DNA from: Nonomuraea aurantiaca
GTDB lineage: Bacteria; Actinomycetota; Actinomycetes; Streptosporangiales; Streptosporangiaceae
Assembly: GCF_020215705.1 (NCBI RefSeq)
Contig: NZ_JAIWNB010000001.1
Span: forward strand, 248,001-312,000
Direction: 5' to 3'
DNA: 64,000 nt
Part shown: positions 36,344 through 44,991 of the stretch, in pieces
Position numbering within the stretch: the stretch's first letter is position 1
Layout of the letters: the number at the start of each line of letters is the position of its first letter
Made by a program: the position numbers and the translations under genes
The notes under the pieces: generated by a model
What the model was told of the DNA's origin: nothing
What the model saw: the letters and a program-made list of their open reading frames with translations, nothing else
Databases searched by the model: none

Positions 36344-39030
36344 GCCCCCGTCGCCACGGGCTGAGCCCCCGTCGCCACGGGCTGAGCCCCCGTCGCCACG
36401 GGCTGAGCCCCCGCCGCCACCGGCTCAGCCCCCGTCGTCATCGGCTGAGCCGCCGCCCGTCCCCTGGCGCCCTGTGCCTCCGCCCGGCCTCTGGTGAACG
36501 GCCGGTCTCCCGCGCCGAAGCACACGAAGCCGAGCGCTCCCGTCTTGGCCGAGGCCGACGCCAGGGCCGAGGCGGGAGCCCGGCCGTCGGCGAGGAGCTC
36601 ATGGAAGGCCGACATCACGGCCAACGCCTCCTCGTCGCGCACCGGCACCATCCCCGCGACGACACAGGAGGTGCCCCTGGCCAGGAACGCTCCGGCCAAG
36701 CCGAGCGGCGCGCCGTCCGTGGGCGTGTGCGCCATCCCCGAGTCGCACGCCGACAGCACCACGAGCGGGGCCGTCCGGGACAACCCGAGCAGGTCGTACG
36801 CCATGAGCTGCCCGTCGTCGAGCGTGATGCCCGACAGCAGCGGGCTACGCGCGTGGAACACCCCGTGCGCCGCCAGGTGCAGCACGTCGGCGCTGGTCAG
36901 CGCCGCCAGCACGGCCCCGGAGCGGGCGGGCACCTGGCCTCCCCCGGGATGGCAGGCGAGCACCTTCTCGACCTCCGCGCGCGCGTGCGCCAGCCCCGGC
37001 CCGGCTGCGGCGATCATCATGGGCCGTTCGGCGGGTACGGCGACGCGCCGCCCGGCCGCCAGCCACGCGGCCGCGCTCGCGGCCACGGACACCGGACGAT
37101 CACGCAGGCACGGCAGCGCCCCCCACGGCACCGTGTGCAGCGGGCCGGCTGGCACCAGGACCAGCGGCCGGTCGCCGAGCTCGGGGTGCAGCGGCCGGAG
37201 CAGCAGGCGTTCGAGCTCCGCCGCGGCCGGCTCGACCCGGGCCTCGGCGGCGGCGCTGTCGCCGAGCACGGCCCGGCGCAGTGCGTAGCGCAGGCGGACG
37301 AGCGCCTCGCGAATCGGTCGCGGATCGCCCAGCCGCCGCAGCGTGAGCCGTTCGCCGGTGATCAGCACGGCCAGCAGCGCGGAGCCTTCGGCGACGAACT
37401 CGACCAGCGCCGCCCCGCCCAGCCCGGCCCGCACGGCGTCGGGATCGGCCAGCCCGCAGGCGTGCGCGGGAGCGGCGACCGCTCGCCAGCGTTCGGCCCA
37501 ATCGAACACCTCCTGGGCGCTCCCGTCACGCACCGCCATCGTCAGCCCGAACGCCGCCAGCCGCTCACCCGCCCGCGCCGCGTGGGCCCGCAGCGAAGGG
37601 TCCTCGAAGGAGTCCATGCTGCCGCCCATCTCGCTCAGCCCGTCGTGGACCGCGCGGAAGGCCTGGGTGACGTCCTCCTGCAGCGCCGCCTCCAGCGCGA
37701 GGGCGTGCTGACGTACCAGCACCGGGATCTGTGACACCTGTTCGAGGTGCTTGGCCTGCAACTCCGAGGCCAGCGACGTGAGACGGGTCCCGGCGGGAAC
37801 CCAGCGCTCGCCGCGCTGCGCGTGCAGGGTGAGGCGGGCCAGCTGCGCCGACGCCGTCGGGTGGTCGTCGAGCGCCAGCGCCGCCTCCGCCGCCACCAGG
37901 CGCAGCGCGGCGGCGCCCGCGAGGTAGGCGGGACCGTTCTCGAGGTCGTCGGCGCACGCGATCAGCTGGTCGAGCAGGTCAGGGGAGGGGCCCTCCAGCG
38001 TCAGGCGGGCCCGCAGCACTACCTCCGTGGCCAGCGGCAGCCATGAGAGGCGATCCTGCTCGGCCAGCTCGACCGCCGCCTGCTCGGCCACGGCCAGCGC
38101 GCGGCGCGCGTCGCCGGTGAGCAGCTCCACCTGGGCCAGCTTCAGCCGCGCCTCGGCCAGCGCCACCAGCGCGGCGGACGACTCCAGATCGGGTACGGCC
38201 AGGCTGAGCAGCGCCCTGGCCTCGCCGGGGAGGTGCGCGGCCAGCAGCGCCCCGGCGAAGTCGGCCCGCATCGTGGCCAGCCGCTCGGGGAAGCCGAACA
38301 GGGTGTTCTCGGCCGCCCGGTAGTGGGCGAAGGCTCCGGTGATGTCGCCCTGGCGGACGGCGAGGAAGGGCAGGTTGGCGGCGGCCAGGCGGGCCAGGTG
38401 GTCGAGCCCGGCGTGACGGGAGATCTCCAGGCAGGCGGTGATGTCGCGGGTCGCGGCGTCCCAGTCACCCCGGTAGGCGTGGACGAGGCCCCGGTTGAGC
38501 AGGCCGCCGGCCAGGAACCGGCGGTCGTCGATGGTGCCCGGCGCGGCCACGAGCGCCTGGAGCGCGCGGTCGCACGAGGCGATGGCCTCCTGGTAGCGGC
38601 CCAGGTGGGCGAGCGCGACGGCGCGCTGGGTGTCGAGCTTGGCCCGGTCGAGCGGGGAGAGGTAGGCCCAGGCCAGGGCGGCGATCCTGAGCGCCTGCAG
38701 CGGGTGGCCGCGTTCGGTGCGTACCGTGACCAGGGACAGCCGGGCCTGGGCCAGGCGCTGTCGGGTGATGCCGGGGGTGTCGATGGCCTGCCGGAGGTGG
38801 TCTTCGGCGGCTTCGAGATCGCTGAGCTCGCGGGCGGCCAGGGCCATCGCTCTGAGGGCGACCACCGCGGCTTCGGCGCAGTTTGCTGCCCGGGCGGCGG
38901 CCAGGACGGTGCGGCCGGCGTGCAGCGCCTGCTGGGGATCGACCACCGAACGCAGCACCGCCGTCTCTGCCGCCACCACCAGCGGCCCGGTGGTGTCGGG
39001 GGCGGAACGGTCGTCCGACGTTGCGATCAT
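36283..39030 (-). CDS. TPR-CHAT domain protease
   Basis: This is a 915-residue cytosolic protein. Residues about 20-560 are helical repeats of the TPR type (for example AEDHLRQAIDTPGITRQRLA, LGRYQEAIASCDRAL, GDWDAATRDITACLE). The C-terminal CHAT domain, a caspase-like peptidase, has His722 in LHLAAHGVFHARS and Cys762 in VVLSACDSGMAH, plus LAGAFLARGTSCVVAGMVPV. It ends in a seven-residue repeat tail (GAQPVAT) read from a 21-base array. ATG 39030 (MIATSDDR) is chosen because residues upstream look non-coding. It is the last of four minus-strand genes with an S8 protease and sigma factor. TPR-CHAT proteins act as activated proteases in defence and death pathways. Confidence 0.9.
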   Translation of the reverse strand: MIATSDDRSAPDTTGPLVVAAETAVLRSVVDPQQALHAGRTVLAAARAANCAEAAVVALRAMALAARELSDLEAAEDHLRQAIDTPGITRQRLAQARLSLVTVRTERGHPLQALRIAALAWAYLSPLDRAKLDTQRAVALAHLGRYQEAIASCDRALQALVAAPGTIDDRRFLAGGLLNRGLVHAYRGDWDAATRDITACLEISRHAGLDHLARLAAANLPFLAVRQGDITGAFAHYRAAENTLFGFPERLATMRADFAGALLAAHLPGEARALLSLAVPDLESSAALVALAEARLKLAQVELLTGDARRALAVAEQAAVELAEQDRLSWLPLATEVVLRARLTLEGPSPDLLDQLIACADDLENGPAYLAGAAALRLVAAEAALALDDHPTASAQLARLTLHAQRGERWVPAGTRLTSLASELQAKHLEQVSQIPVLVRQHALALEAALQEDVTQAFRAVHDGLSEMGGSMDSFEDPSLRAHAARAGERLAAFGLTMAVRDGSAQEVFDWAERWRAVAAPAHACGLADPDAVRAGLGGAALVEFVAEGSALLAVLITGERLTLRRLGDPRPIREALVRLRYALRRAVLGDSAAAEARVEPAAAELERLLLRPLHPELGDRPLVLVPAGPLHTVPWGALPCLRDRPVSVAASAAAWLAAGRRVAVPAERPMMIAAAGPGLAHARAEVEKVLACHPGGGQVPARSGAVLAALTSADVLHLAAHGVFHARSPLLSGITLDDGQLMAYDLLGLSRTAPLVVLSACDSGMAHTPTDGAPLGLAGAFLARGTSCVVAGMVPVRDEEALAVMSAFHELLADGRAPASALASASAKTGALGFVCFGAGDRPFTRGRAEAQGARGRAAAQPMTTGAEPVAAGAQPVATGAQPVATGAQPVATGAQPVAIGRAGSATHSDHEPT
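36332..36457. repeat. 21-bp tandem repeat at convergent gene ends
   Basis: Six head-to-tail 21-base units, each close to GCCACGGGCTGAGCCCCCGTC, run from 36332. Units two and three are identical and the others differ at one to four positions. The plus-strand copy one supplies the sulfurtransferase stop; on the minus strand the array encodes a GAQPVAT-type heptapeptide repeat near the end of the CHAT protein. Confidence 0.9.
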
Positions 39031-39100
39031 GGCGCCTTGGGCTTCTTGGAGGAGGGGTTGGGAGCCAGGGGGTAGGACGCGGTGCCTGGCTCCCGGTCGG

Positions 39101-39547
39101 TCATGGGCGGATCCGCACCCACCTGGTCTGGACGGGTGCGAAGCCGGGCCGGTGGCAGACCACGCTGAGCCAGCCCGGAGGCAGGCCGGTGACCGCGAAC
39201 TGGCCCGAACGCGCAAGACGCCTGGTGAGCGTCAGATGCGGGGTCCTCACATCGACGTGGCTGCCCTCGCCGGGATGCGGGAACACTTGTCCCGCGACGT
39301 CGATGAGTCCGTCGCCCACCGTCACCTCCAGATCGAAGGTGAGGCCGGCCGCGACGAAGCGGATCATGCCGGGACCGTCGCCGCCTCGTACGCCACGGGG
39401 TGCGGCGCAGTCGGCGGGCGGAGCGGTCACCGCTTGAGAGACCCGGAGTCCGAAGGCATCGCGTGCGGCGGCGGAAACATGCCCAGGGATCGGATCGCTC
39501 CCGGCGGCGAGCCGGAGAGCCGCCAGGAAATACTCATCGTTGATCAT
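39101..39547 (-). CDS. hypothetical protein in sigma-factor/CHAT operon
   Basis: This is a 148-residue cytosolic protein that I cannot assign. The N-terminus (DEYFLAALRLAAGSDPIPGH followed by VSAAARDAF) is a short helical module; the rest is beta-rich (MIRFVAAGLTFDLEVTVGDG, LIDVAGQVFPH, SGQFAVTGLPPGWLSVVCH) and resembles carboxypeptidase-regulatory-like sandwiches. Its ATG 39547 overlaps the sigma-factor stop by four bases and has AGGAG upstream, so it is co-translated with the sigma factor. This is the usual position of an anti-sigma factor, but no zinc-binding HxxxCxxC motif is present. Confidence 0.75.
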   Translation of the reverse strand: MINDEYFLAALRLAAGSDPIPGHVSAAARDAFGLRVSQAVTAPPADCAAPRGVRGGDGPGMIRFVAAGLTFDLEVTVGDGLIDVAGQVFPHPGEGSHVDVRTPHLTLTRRLARSGQFAVTGLPPGWLSVVCHRPGFAPVQTRWVRIRP

Positions 39548-40080
39548 TGCACCGTCTCCTGTAGTGAGAGCAGGGTGCGCAGTTTTTCCAGGCACCGGAT
39601 CCTGGTTGGACCCACGGTGCCCACGGGCATGCCGAGCCGCATCGCCACCTGCTGGCTCCCCATATCCGTCGCCACCAGCTGGAGGAGGGTGCGGCAGGGC
39701 TCGTGCATGGCGGAGACCGATTTCCAAAGCAGGTGTCTGCCGTCGGCCTCCAGGACGGCAGTCGCCGGATCAGGGTCGTGTACGACGTCGAAGGACGGAA
39801 ATCCGGGTGGTTCCTTCCTGATGATCAGAAGCGCCTCGCGACGCGTGGTCGTCGCCAGCCACGCGCCGACGCCTGATGGTTCCCTGATGGTGTGAAGGTT
39901 TTCGAGCAGGCGCAGCCAGGCACCCTGGACCGCGTCCGCCGCATCGGCTTCGTTCAGCCCGCACGCGCGGGCGACAGCCCACATGCGCGAGCCGAACCTG
40001 GACTCAAGCTGGTCCCAGGCCGTGTGGTCGTCTTCGGCCGCAGCCTTGAGCAGTTCCGCAGGATCGCGTGGCTCGTGCAT
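39544..40080 (-). CDS. ECF-like RNA polymerase sigma factor
   Basis: This is a 178-residue sigma-70 family protein with regions 2 and 4 only. Region 2 spans about 20-85 (AWDQLESRFGSRMWAVARAC, EADAADAVQGAWLRLLENL, WLATTTRREALLIIRK) and region 4 about 120-170 (MHEPCRTLLQLVATDMGSQQ, VAMRLGMPVGTVGPTRIRCL). ATG 40080 is preceded by AAGGAGG. The stop overlaps the next gene's start. It lies 74 bases downstream of the S8 peptidase on the same strand. It probably directs transcription of this operon or of a small regulon in response to an unknown signal, which is inference. Confidence 0.9.
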   Translation of the reverse strand: MHEPRDPAELLKAAAEDDHTAWDQLESRFGSRMWAVARACGLNEADAADAVQGAWLRLLENLHTIREPSGVGAWLATTTRREALLIIRKEPPGFPSFDVVHDPDPATAVLEADGRHLLWKSVSAMHEPCRTLLQLVATDMGSQQVAMRLGMPVGTVGPTRIRCLEKLRTLLSLQETVQ

Positions 40081-40154
40081 GCGGCCTCCTTCGCCGTGAC
40101 GGACGAGGAGGCCACCCTGCCTCCTCGTGATTGGCCGAGGACTGAGCGTAAACT

Positions 40155-41168
40155 CTACAGACTCGACCTGATGAGAACTCCCAGATCGGGAATTTGCCGG
40201 GTCGTCTCAGGGTCAAGGACTCGCCCGGCCGCCTCCTTGGCGGGAAGGTCCCTCGCGGCGGCCGCGATGGCGCCCGCGACCAGGGCCGTGGCGAAGGAGG
40301 TGCCGCTCCAGACGGCGTAGCCGGCGAAGTCGTCGCGCTCCAGGAAGCTGCTGGCCAGCCACTCGCCACGGGCGCACGCGTCGACCCAGGAGCCGTAGGC
40401 GGAGAACGGCGCCCGGTGTTCCTGCGTCGCGTCGACCGCGCCCACGCCCACGACCTCCGACAGCGCGGCCGGCCAGAACGGCCGGTCGCTCGCGGTGTTG
40501 CCGGCGCAGGCCACCGCGACGGTGTCGGTCAGGCTCCGCAGCGCGTCGGCCAGGAGGGGCGGCGGCCGGTCGTCGAAGGTGTGGCAGCCGAAGGACAGGT
40601 TCAGGACCTGGGGCGGGCGCTCGCGCAGCCGGTTGAGGGCGCGGACCACGCCCGCCTCGTCGCCGACGCCCTGCCCGTCGAGCACCCGCCACGCCCGCAG
40701 CGACACGCCCGGCGCCTGCCGCAGCAGCAGCCCGGCGAGGAAGGTCCCGTGGCCCGCCTGGGGGCCTTCGAGCATCTCAGGGTCGTCCCTGGGCTGCTCC
40801 TTGTACCAATCGCTGTCGGCCCACCACGGGTGCGGGCCGATCCCGGTGTCGAGCAGGCCCACGACGATGTCCGAACGCGCCCTGCCCGGTCTGTACGGTA
40901 CGGCCGGGGTGGGGAACGGCCGGGACGCGGGCCCGCCCCAGAACAGCGGCTGCCCCGTGAGCAGATGGTTGGGGGAGGCTCTGAAGCCGCGCTCCCGCAG
41001 GTCCATGGTGATCTCGATGGGGTCGACGCCAGGTGACAGGTGGATCACGCAGACGCCGTCGGCGTCAGCGACGGCCTGGGTCCAGCGAGCCGCGGCGGAC
41101 AGCGCTCCCCGGTCGGTCAGTATCTGACCTGGCCGTATGAGCGACTCGCCGACAGATTGGATGTCCAT
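40155..41168 (-). CDS. S8 family (subtilisin-like) serine peptidase, apparently cytoplasmic
   Basis: This is a 337-residue subtilase. The catalytic triad is intact: Asp107 in VVGLLDTGIGPHPW, His140 in AGHGTFLAGLLL and Ser291 in SGTSFATALVAG; the oxyanion Asn lies in ACAGNTASDRPFWP. There is no signal peptide or lipobox; the first 100 residues form a small domain (CVIHLSPGVDPIEITMDLRE) and a Pro-rich segment that could act as an inhibitory prodomain. ATG 41168 has GGAAAG ten bases upstream; GTG 41192 is an alternative. It is the first gene of the sigma factor/CHAT module, so intracellular cleavage of a partner is plausible. Confidence 0.9.
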   Translation of the reverse strand: MDIQSVGESLIRPGQILTDRGALSAAARWTQAVADADGVCVIHLSPGVDPIEITMDLRERGFRASPNHLLTGQPLFWGGPASRPFPTPAVPYRPGRARSDIVVGLLDTGIGPHPWWADSDWYKEQPRDDPEMLEGPQAGHGTFLAGLLLRQAPGVSLRAWRVLDGQGVGDEAGVVRALNRLRERPPQVLNLSFGCHTFDDRPPPLLADALRSLTDTVAVACAGNTASDRPFWPAALSEVVGVGAVDATQEHRAPFSAYGSWVDACARGEWLASSFLERDDFAGYAVWSGTSFATALVAGAIAAAARDLPAKEAAGRVLDPETTRQIPDLGVLIRSSL

Positions 41169-41343
41169 GAGCGGGTATCTTTCCGCGCTCACCCGCGTGT
41201 CACACGCCCCTGCGGCACCAAGTTGGTATGGCCCCCCTCTGGTGCCCGGTAGCGACCGACGGTAGTCTCTCCCTAGTCACTTGTGATCATCCCGGGGCGA
41301 GGCCGTTGGGGAAGGCGCACCTCGTACCGAATCGGGAGGTCCG

Positions 41344-41838
41344 GTGTCTGCTTGTGGCGTGCTCTACGTCCACTCAGCTCAGCCCGCGCTGTGCCCTCAT
41401 ATCGAATGGGCGGTCGCGGGTGTTCTTGGCGTACCCGTGGACCTGACGTGGACGCCGCAACCCGCCGCGCCCAACGTCGTGCGCGCGCAGGCGGAGTGGG
41501 AGGGTCGCCCGGGCATCGCGGCGGCCATCACCTCCTCCCTCATGGGCTGGCAGCGCATCCGGTTCGAGATCACCGAGGACGCCTCACCGGGGGTCGACGG
41601 GTCCCGGCATGCCTATACGCCGACGCTCGGCGCCTACAGCGCGGTCGTCGGGGCGGCGGGCGACATCATGATCCCCGAGGACCGGCTGCGCACCGCGATG
41701 CTGATGGCCGCCCAGGGGCGCGCGGTGCTGGAGGACGAGCTGGACAAGCTGCTCGGCCGGCCGTGGGACGAGGAGCTGGAGCCGTTCAGGTACGCGGGCG
41801 ACGGCGCACCCGTCCGCTGGCTGCACGCCGCCGTCTGA
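41344..41838 (+). CDS. DUF3145 family protein
   Basis: This is a 164-residue conserved actinobacterial protein of unknown function. Characteristic stretches are GVLYVHSAQPALCPHIEWAV, LTWTPQPAAPNVVRAQAEWE, GWQRIRFEITEDASPG, RHAYTPTLGAYSAVVGAAGD and MLMAAQGRAVLEDELDKLLG. No membrane helix or catalytic motif is visible. GTG 41344 is in the consensus family position. It is convergent with accD at the end of the fatty-acid operon, a neighbourhood I recall as common for this family, and is separated from it by a strong hairpin terminator. Confidence 0.87.
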   Translation: MSACGVLYVHSAQPALCPHIEWAVAGVLGVPVDLTWTPQPAAPNVVRAQAEWEGRPGIAAAITSSLMGWQRIRFEITEDASPGVDGSRHAYTPTLGAYSAVVGAAGDIMIPEDRLRTAMLMAAQGRAVLEDELDKLLGRPWDEELEPFRYAGDGAPVRWLHAAV

Positions 41839-41924
41839 GACACGCACGACGCCGCCTGAAGCACACACACGCCGGCGCCCGTCTGAGGGACACGCCACAA
41901 CGTCCGAGAGACGTGCCAGAACGC

Positions 41925-41960
41925 GAAGGGGCCCCGCACCCAGGAGGTGCGGGGCCCTTC
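41925..41960. terminator. bidirectional hairpin terminator of the fab operon
   Basis: A 15-bp stem with a single bulged G (GAAGGGGCCCCGCACC against GGTGCGGGGCCCTTC) and a CAGGA loop lies between the convergent DUF3145 and accD genes. Confidence 0.85.
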
Positions 41961-41968
41961 TCATGCGG

Positions 41969-43393
41969 TTACAGGGGGATGTTCCCGTGGGCACCCCTGG
42001 CCGGGGTGGCCTGGGCGAGGACCTTGGCGATCGCCCCCCGGGTCTCCTCCGGCTTGATGACCTCGTCGATCACGCCCAGCTGCCGCGCCCGCTCAAGCCC
42101 GCCGGCCAGCTTCTCGTGCTCCTCGGCCAGCCGCTGCTCCAGCTCGGCCCGCTCCTCTTCGGGGGCCGCGGCCAGCTCGCGCCGCTTCAGGATGCGCACC
42201 GCCGCGACCGCGCCCATGACCGCGACCTCGGTCGTCGGCCAGGCGAACACCTTGGTGGCGCCCAGCGCGCGGGAGTTCATGGCGATGTACGCGCCGCCGT
42301 ACGCCTTGCGCGTGACCAGCGTGACGCGCGGCACCGACGCCTCGGCGAAGGCGTGCAGCAGCTTGGCGCCGCGGCGGACCACGCCGTCGTGCTCCTGTCC
42401 GACACCCGGGAGATAACCCGGCACGTCGACCAGGACAACCAATGGGACGCCGAAAGCGTCACACATACGAACGAAGCGGGCAGCTTTCTCGGCGGACGTG
42501 GCGTCGAGGCAGCCACCCAGCCGCAGCGGGTTGTTGGCGATCACGCCGACCGTCCGGCCACCGAGGCGGCCCAGCGACGTGACGATGTTCGGCGCCCACT
42601 TGGGGTGCAGCTCGATGCCCGGCTCGTCGAGCAGGCCGTTCACCAGCGGCTTGACGTCGTACGCCCGCCGCGCCGACTCCGGCAGCAGCGTGGAGAAGTC
42701 GACCTCGTCGATGCCCGTGGTGCGCACCCGTCCCTGGTGGCCGAGGAGCACGGCCAGCTGCCGCGCGCGCAGCAGCGCGTCGGTCTCGGACTTGGTGACG
42801 ACGTGGACCACGCCGCTGCGCTTGCTGTGCGGCTCGGGGCCGCCCAGCGCGGCACTGGTGACGTCTTCGCCGGTGACGCTGCGGACCACGTCGGGGCCGG
42901 TGACGAAGATGCGGCCGGAGTCGGCCAGGATCACCAGGTCGGTCAGCGCCGGGCCGTAGGCGGCGCCACCGGCGGCGGGGCCGACGACCACGGAGATCTG
43001 CGGCACCACGCCCGAGGCCTTGGTCATCGCGGCGAAGACCCGGCCGACGGCGTGCAGCGACTCGACGCCTTCGGCGAGTCGCGCACCGCCGGAGTGCCAG
43101 ATCCCGATGACCGGCACCCGTTCACGGACGGCCACGTCGTAGGCGTGCACGATGTGCTCGCAGCCCTCGCCGCCCATCGCGCCGCCCTGGAAGCGGGCGT
43201 CACTGCAGAAGGCGACGACGGGGACACCTTCGACGCGGCCCATGGCGGCCAGCACGCCGCTCTTGTCCTCGGGAGTGATCAACCGCAGCGAGCCCTCGTC
43301 GAGCAGCGCGGTCAGCCTGACGACCGGATCACGGGGATCGGCGGGCTCCTGATCGGAGTCCTGCGGCGCCACCCGATTGTCGAGCACAGTCAT
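41969..43393 (-). CDS. accD: acyl-CoA carboxylase carboxyltransferase (beta) subunit
   Basis: This is the 474-residue biotin-dependent carboxyltransferase that transfers carboxyl from carboxybiotin to acetyl- or propionyl-CoA, supplying malonyl-CoA to the synthase encoded upstream. The crotonase fold is recognised from GVPVVAFCSDARFQGGAMGG, VIGIWHSGGARLAEGV, ISVVVGPAAGGAAYGPAL and, in the second half, DVPGYLPGVGQEHDGVVRRG and RKAYGGAYIAMNSRALG, both oxyanion-loop regions. It is the last gene of the operon, with ATG 43393 directly after the fabF stop and AAGGGGG as ribosome site. The biotin-carrying alpha subunit is not in the window. Acetyl versus propionyl preference is not clear. Confidence 0.93.
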   Translation of the reverse strand: MTVLDNRVAPQDSDQEPADPRDPVVRLTALLDEGSLRLITPEDKSGVLAAMGRVEGVPVVAFCSDARFQGGAMGGEGCEHIVHAYDVAVRERVPVIGIWHSGGARLAEGVESLHAVGRVFAAMTKASGVVPQISVVVGPAAGGAAYGPALTDLVILADSGRIFVTGPDVVRSVTGEDVTSAALGGPEPHSKRSGVVHVVTKSETDALLRARQLAVLLGHQGRVRTTGIDEVDFSTLLPESARRAYDVKPLVNGLLDEPGIELHPKWAPNIVTSLGRLGGRTVGVIANNPLRLGGCLDATSAEKAARFVRMCDAFGVPLVVLVDVPGYLPGVGQEHDGVVRRGAKLLHAFAEASVPRVTLVTRKAYGGAYIAMNSRALGATKVFAWPTTEVAVMGAVAAVRILKRRELAAAPEEERAELEQRLAEEHEKLAGGLERARQLGVIDEVIKPEETRGAIAKVLAQATPARGAHGNIPL

Positions 43394-44626
43394 CTAAGCC
43401 CCCTTGAACACGACCGCCACGTTGTGACCGCCGAATCCGAACGAGTTGTTGACCGCGGCGAGGTCGCCTTCCGGCAGCGGGCGGTTCTCGCCGTAGACGA
43501 GGTCCACCTCGATGCCGTCGTCGAGATTGTCCAGGTTGATGGTGGCCGGCACGATGCGCTCCTGGAGCGCCTTGATCGTGAAGACCGACTCGATGCCGCC
43601 CGCGCCGCCCAGCAGGTGGCCGGTCATGGACTTGGTCGAGGTGACCAGCGGGTGCGTGCCGATGGCCTTGGCCACCGCCTGCACCTCGATGACGTCGCCC
43701 GCCGGGGTGGAGGTGGCGTGCGCGTTGACGTGCTTGACGTCCTGGCCGGTGATGCCCGCGTCGTTGAGCGCCTGGGTCATCGCCATGCTGATGCCCCGGC
43801 CCTCCGGCTCGGGCTGGGTGATGTGGTGGGAGTCGGCGGAGTAGCCGACGCCCGAGGCGTAGGCGTAGATCCGCGCGCCGCGCGCACGGGCGTACTCCTC
43901 GGACTCGAGCACGATGATGCCCGCGCCCTCGCCGAGCACGAACCCGTCACGATCGCGGTCCCACGGCCGCGACGCCCCCGCGGGGTCGTCGTTGCGGGTG
44001 GACATGGCGCGCGCGGCGGCGAAGGCGGCCACGTTCAGGCCGTGGATCGCCGCCTCGGTGCCGCCCGCGATCACCACGTCGGCGCGGCCGGACCTGATCA
44101 TGTCCATCGCGTAGCCGATGGCCTCCGCGCCGGACGCGCAGGCCGACACGGTCGCGTGCACGCCGGCCTGGGCGCCGCGATCGAGACCGATCCAGGCGGC
44201 CGGGCCGTTGGGCATCAGCATCGGCACGGTGAAGGGCGAGAGCCGGTTCCAGCCCCGCTCCTTGTAGGTGTCGTAGGCGGACAGCGTGGTGGTGATGCCG
44301 CCGATGCCGGAGGACACCACGACGCCGAGCCGCTCGGGCGCCACCTCGGGGGCGCCCGCGTCCTGCCAGGCCTCGCGAGCGGCGACCATGGCCAACTGCT
44401 CGCTGCGGTCGAGGCGACGGGCCTCGGGCCTGGCCAGCACCTCGGTCGGATCGACCGCGGCCGTCCCCGCGAACTTCACGGGGACGGTGTCGATCCAGTC
44501 CGCGGTGATGCTCTCGACGCCCGACTGACCGGCGAGGAGCGCCGACCAGGTCGAGGTGACGTCTCCACCGACGGGCGTCGTCGCGCCGAGCCCGGTGACC
44601 ACGACACGTACCCGGTTTGCACTCAC
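43394..44626 (-). CDS. fabF: 3-oxoacyl-ACP synthase II
   Basis: This is a 410-residue elongating beta-ketoacyl-ACP synthase that condenses malonyl-ACP with acyl-ACP. The thiolase-fold active site is complete: Cys in TVSACASGAEAIG, His in VNAHATSTPAGD, His in MTGHLLGGAGG, and the glycine-rich NNSFGFGGHN. The N-terminal VVVTGLGATTPVGGDV is typical. GTG 44626 has AGGAG upstream. It sits between acpP and accD in the fab operon; its stop abuts the accD start. FabF works with the ACP at 44664 and product of FabD/FabH. Confidence 0.96.
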   Translation of the reverse strand: MSANRVRVVVTGLGATTPVGGDVTSTWSALLAGQSGVESITADWIDTVPVKFAGTAAVDPTEVLARPEARRLDRSEQLAMVAAREAWQDAGAPEVAPERLGVVVSSGIGGITTTLSAYDTYKERGWNRLSPFTVPMLMPNGPAAWIGLDRGAQAGVHATVSACASGAEAIGYAMDMIRSGRADVVIAGGTEAAIHGLNVAAFAAARAMSTRNDDPAGASRPWDRDRDGFVLGEGAGIIVLESEEYARARGARIYAYASGVGYSADSHHITQPEPEGRGISMAMTQALNDAGITGQDVKHVNAHATSTPAGDVIEVQAVAKAIGTHPLVTSTKSMTGHLLGGAGGIESVFTIKALQERIVPATINLDNLDDGIEVDLVYGENRPLPEGDLAAVNNSFGFGGHNVAVVFKGA

Positions 44627-44663
44627 GTTTTCGCGCTCCTTGTCGATCAGGTGGGGAGTGAGG

Positions 44664-44903
44664 TCAGTTCTGGATGAAGGTAAGGACGTCCTTGACCGTC
44701 TTCAGGTTCTTGAGCTGGTCGTCCGGGATCTCGACGCCGAACTCGTCCTGGGCGGCCACGGCGATCTCGACCATGGACAGGGAGTCGATGTCGAGGTCGT
44801 CCACGAAGTTCTTCTCGGGGGTGACGTCGCTCGCCGGAATACCGGTGATCTCGTTGATGATCTTGCCGAGGCCCTCGAGGATCTCCTGCTCGGTGGCAGC
44901 CAT
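44664..44903 (-). CDS. acpP: acyl carrier protein
   Basis: This is a 79-residue carrier that holds growing acyl chains on a phosphopantetheine arm. The attachment Ser is in DLDIDSLSMVEI, the conserved DSL motif, and the overall pattern (ILEGLGKIINEITGI, QDEFGVEIPDD, TVKDVLTFI) matches bacterial fatty-acid ACPs. ATG 44903 has AAGGAG upstream; longer in-frame extensions run into non-coding sequence. It is the third gene of the fabD-fabH-acpP-fabF-accD operon. Confidence 0.97.
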   Translation of the reverse strand: MAATEQEILEGLGKIINEITGIPASDVTPEKNFVDDLDIDSLSMVEIAVAAQDEFGVEIPDDQLKNLKTVKDVLTFIQN

Positions 44904-44991
44904 GTCGCTATTTCTCCTTTTGCTGTTTTCTGGTTCTGTACGGCTCAGGCCGTACAAGCTCTGACGGGTACGGAATGAGCCGTACCGGATC

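Noticed and set aside
36283..41168. CHAT module as part of a CRISPR (Craspase-like) locus
   Set aside because: No Cas gene or CRISPR array is within the window; only the TPR-CHAT architecture is shared.
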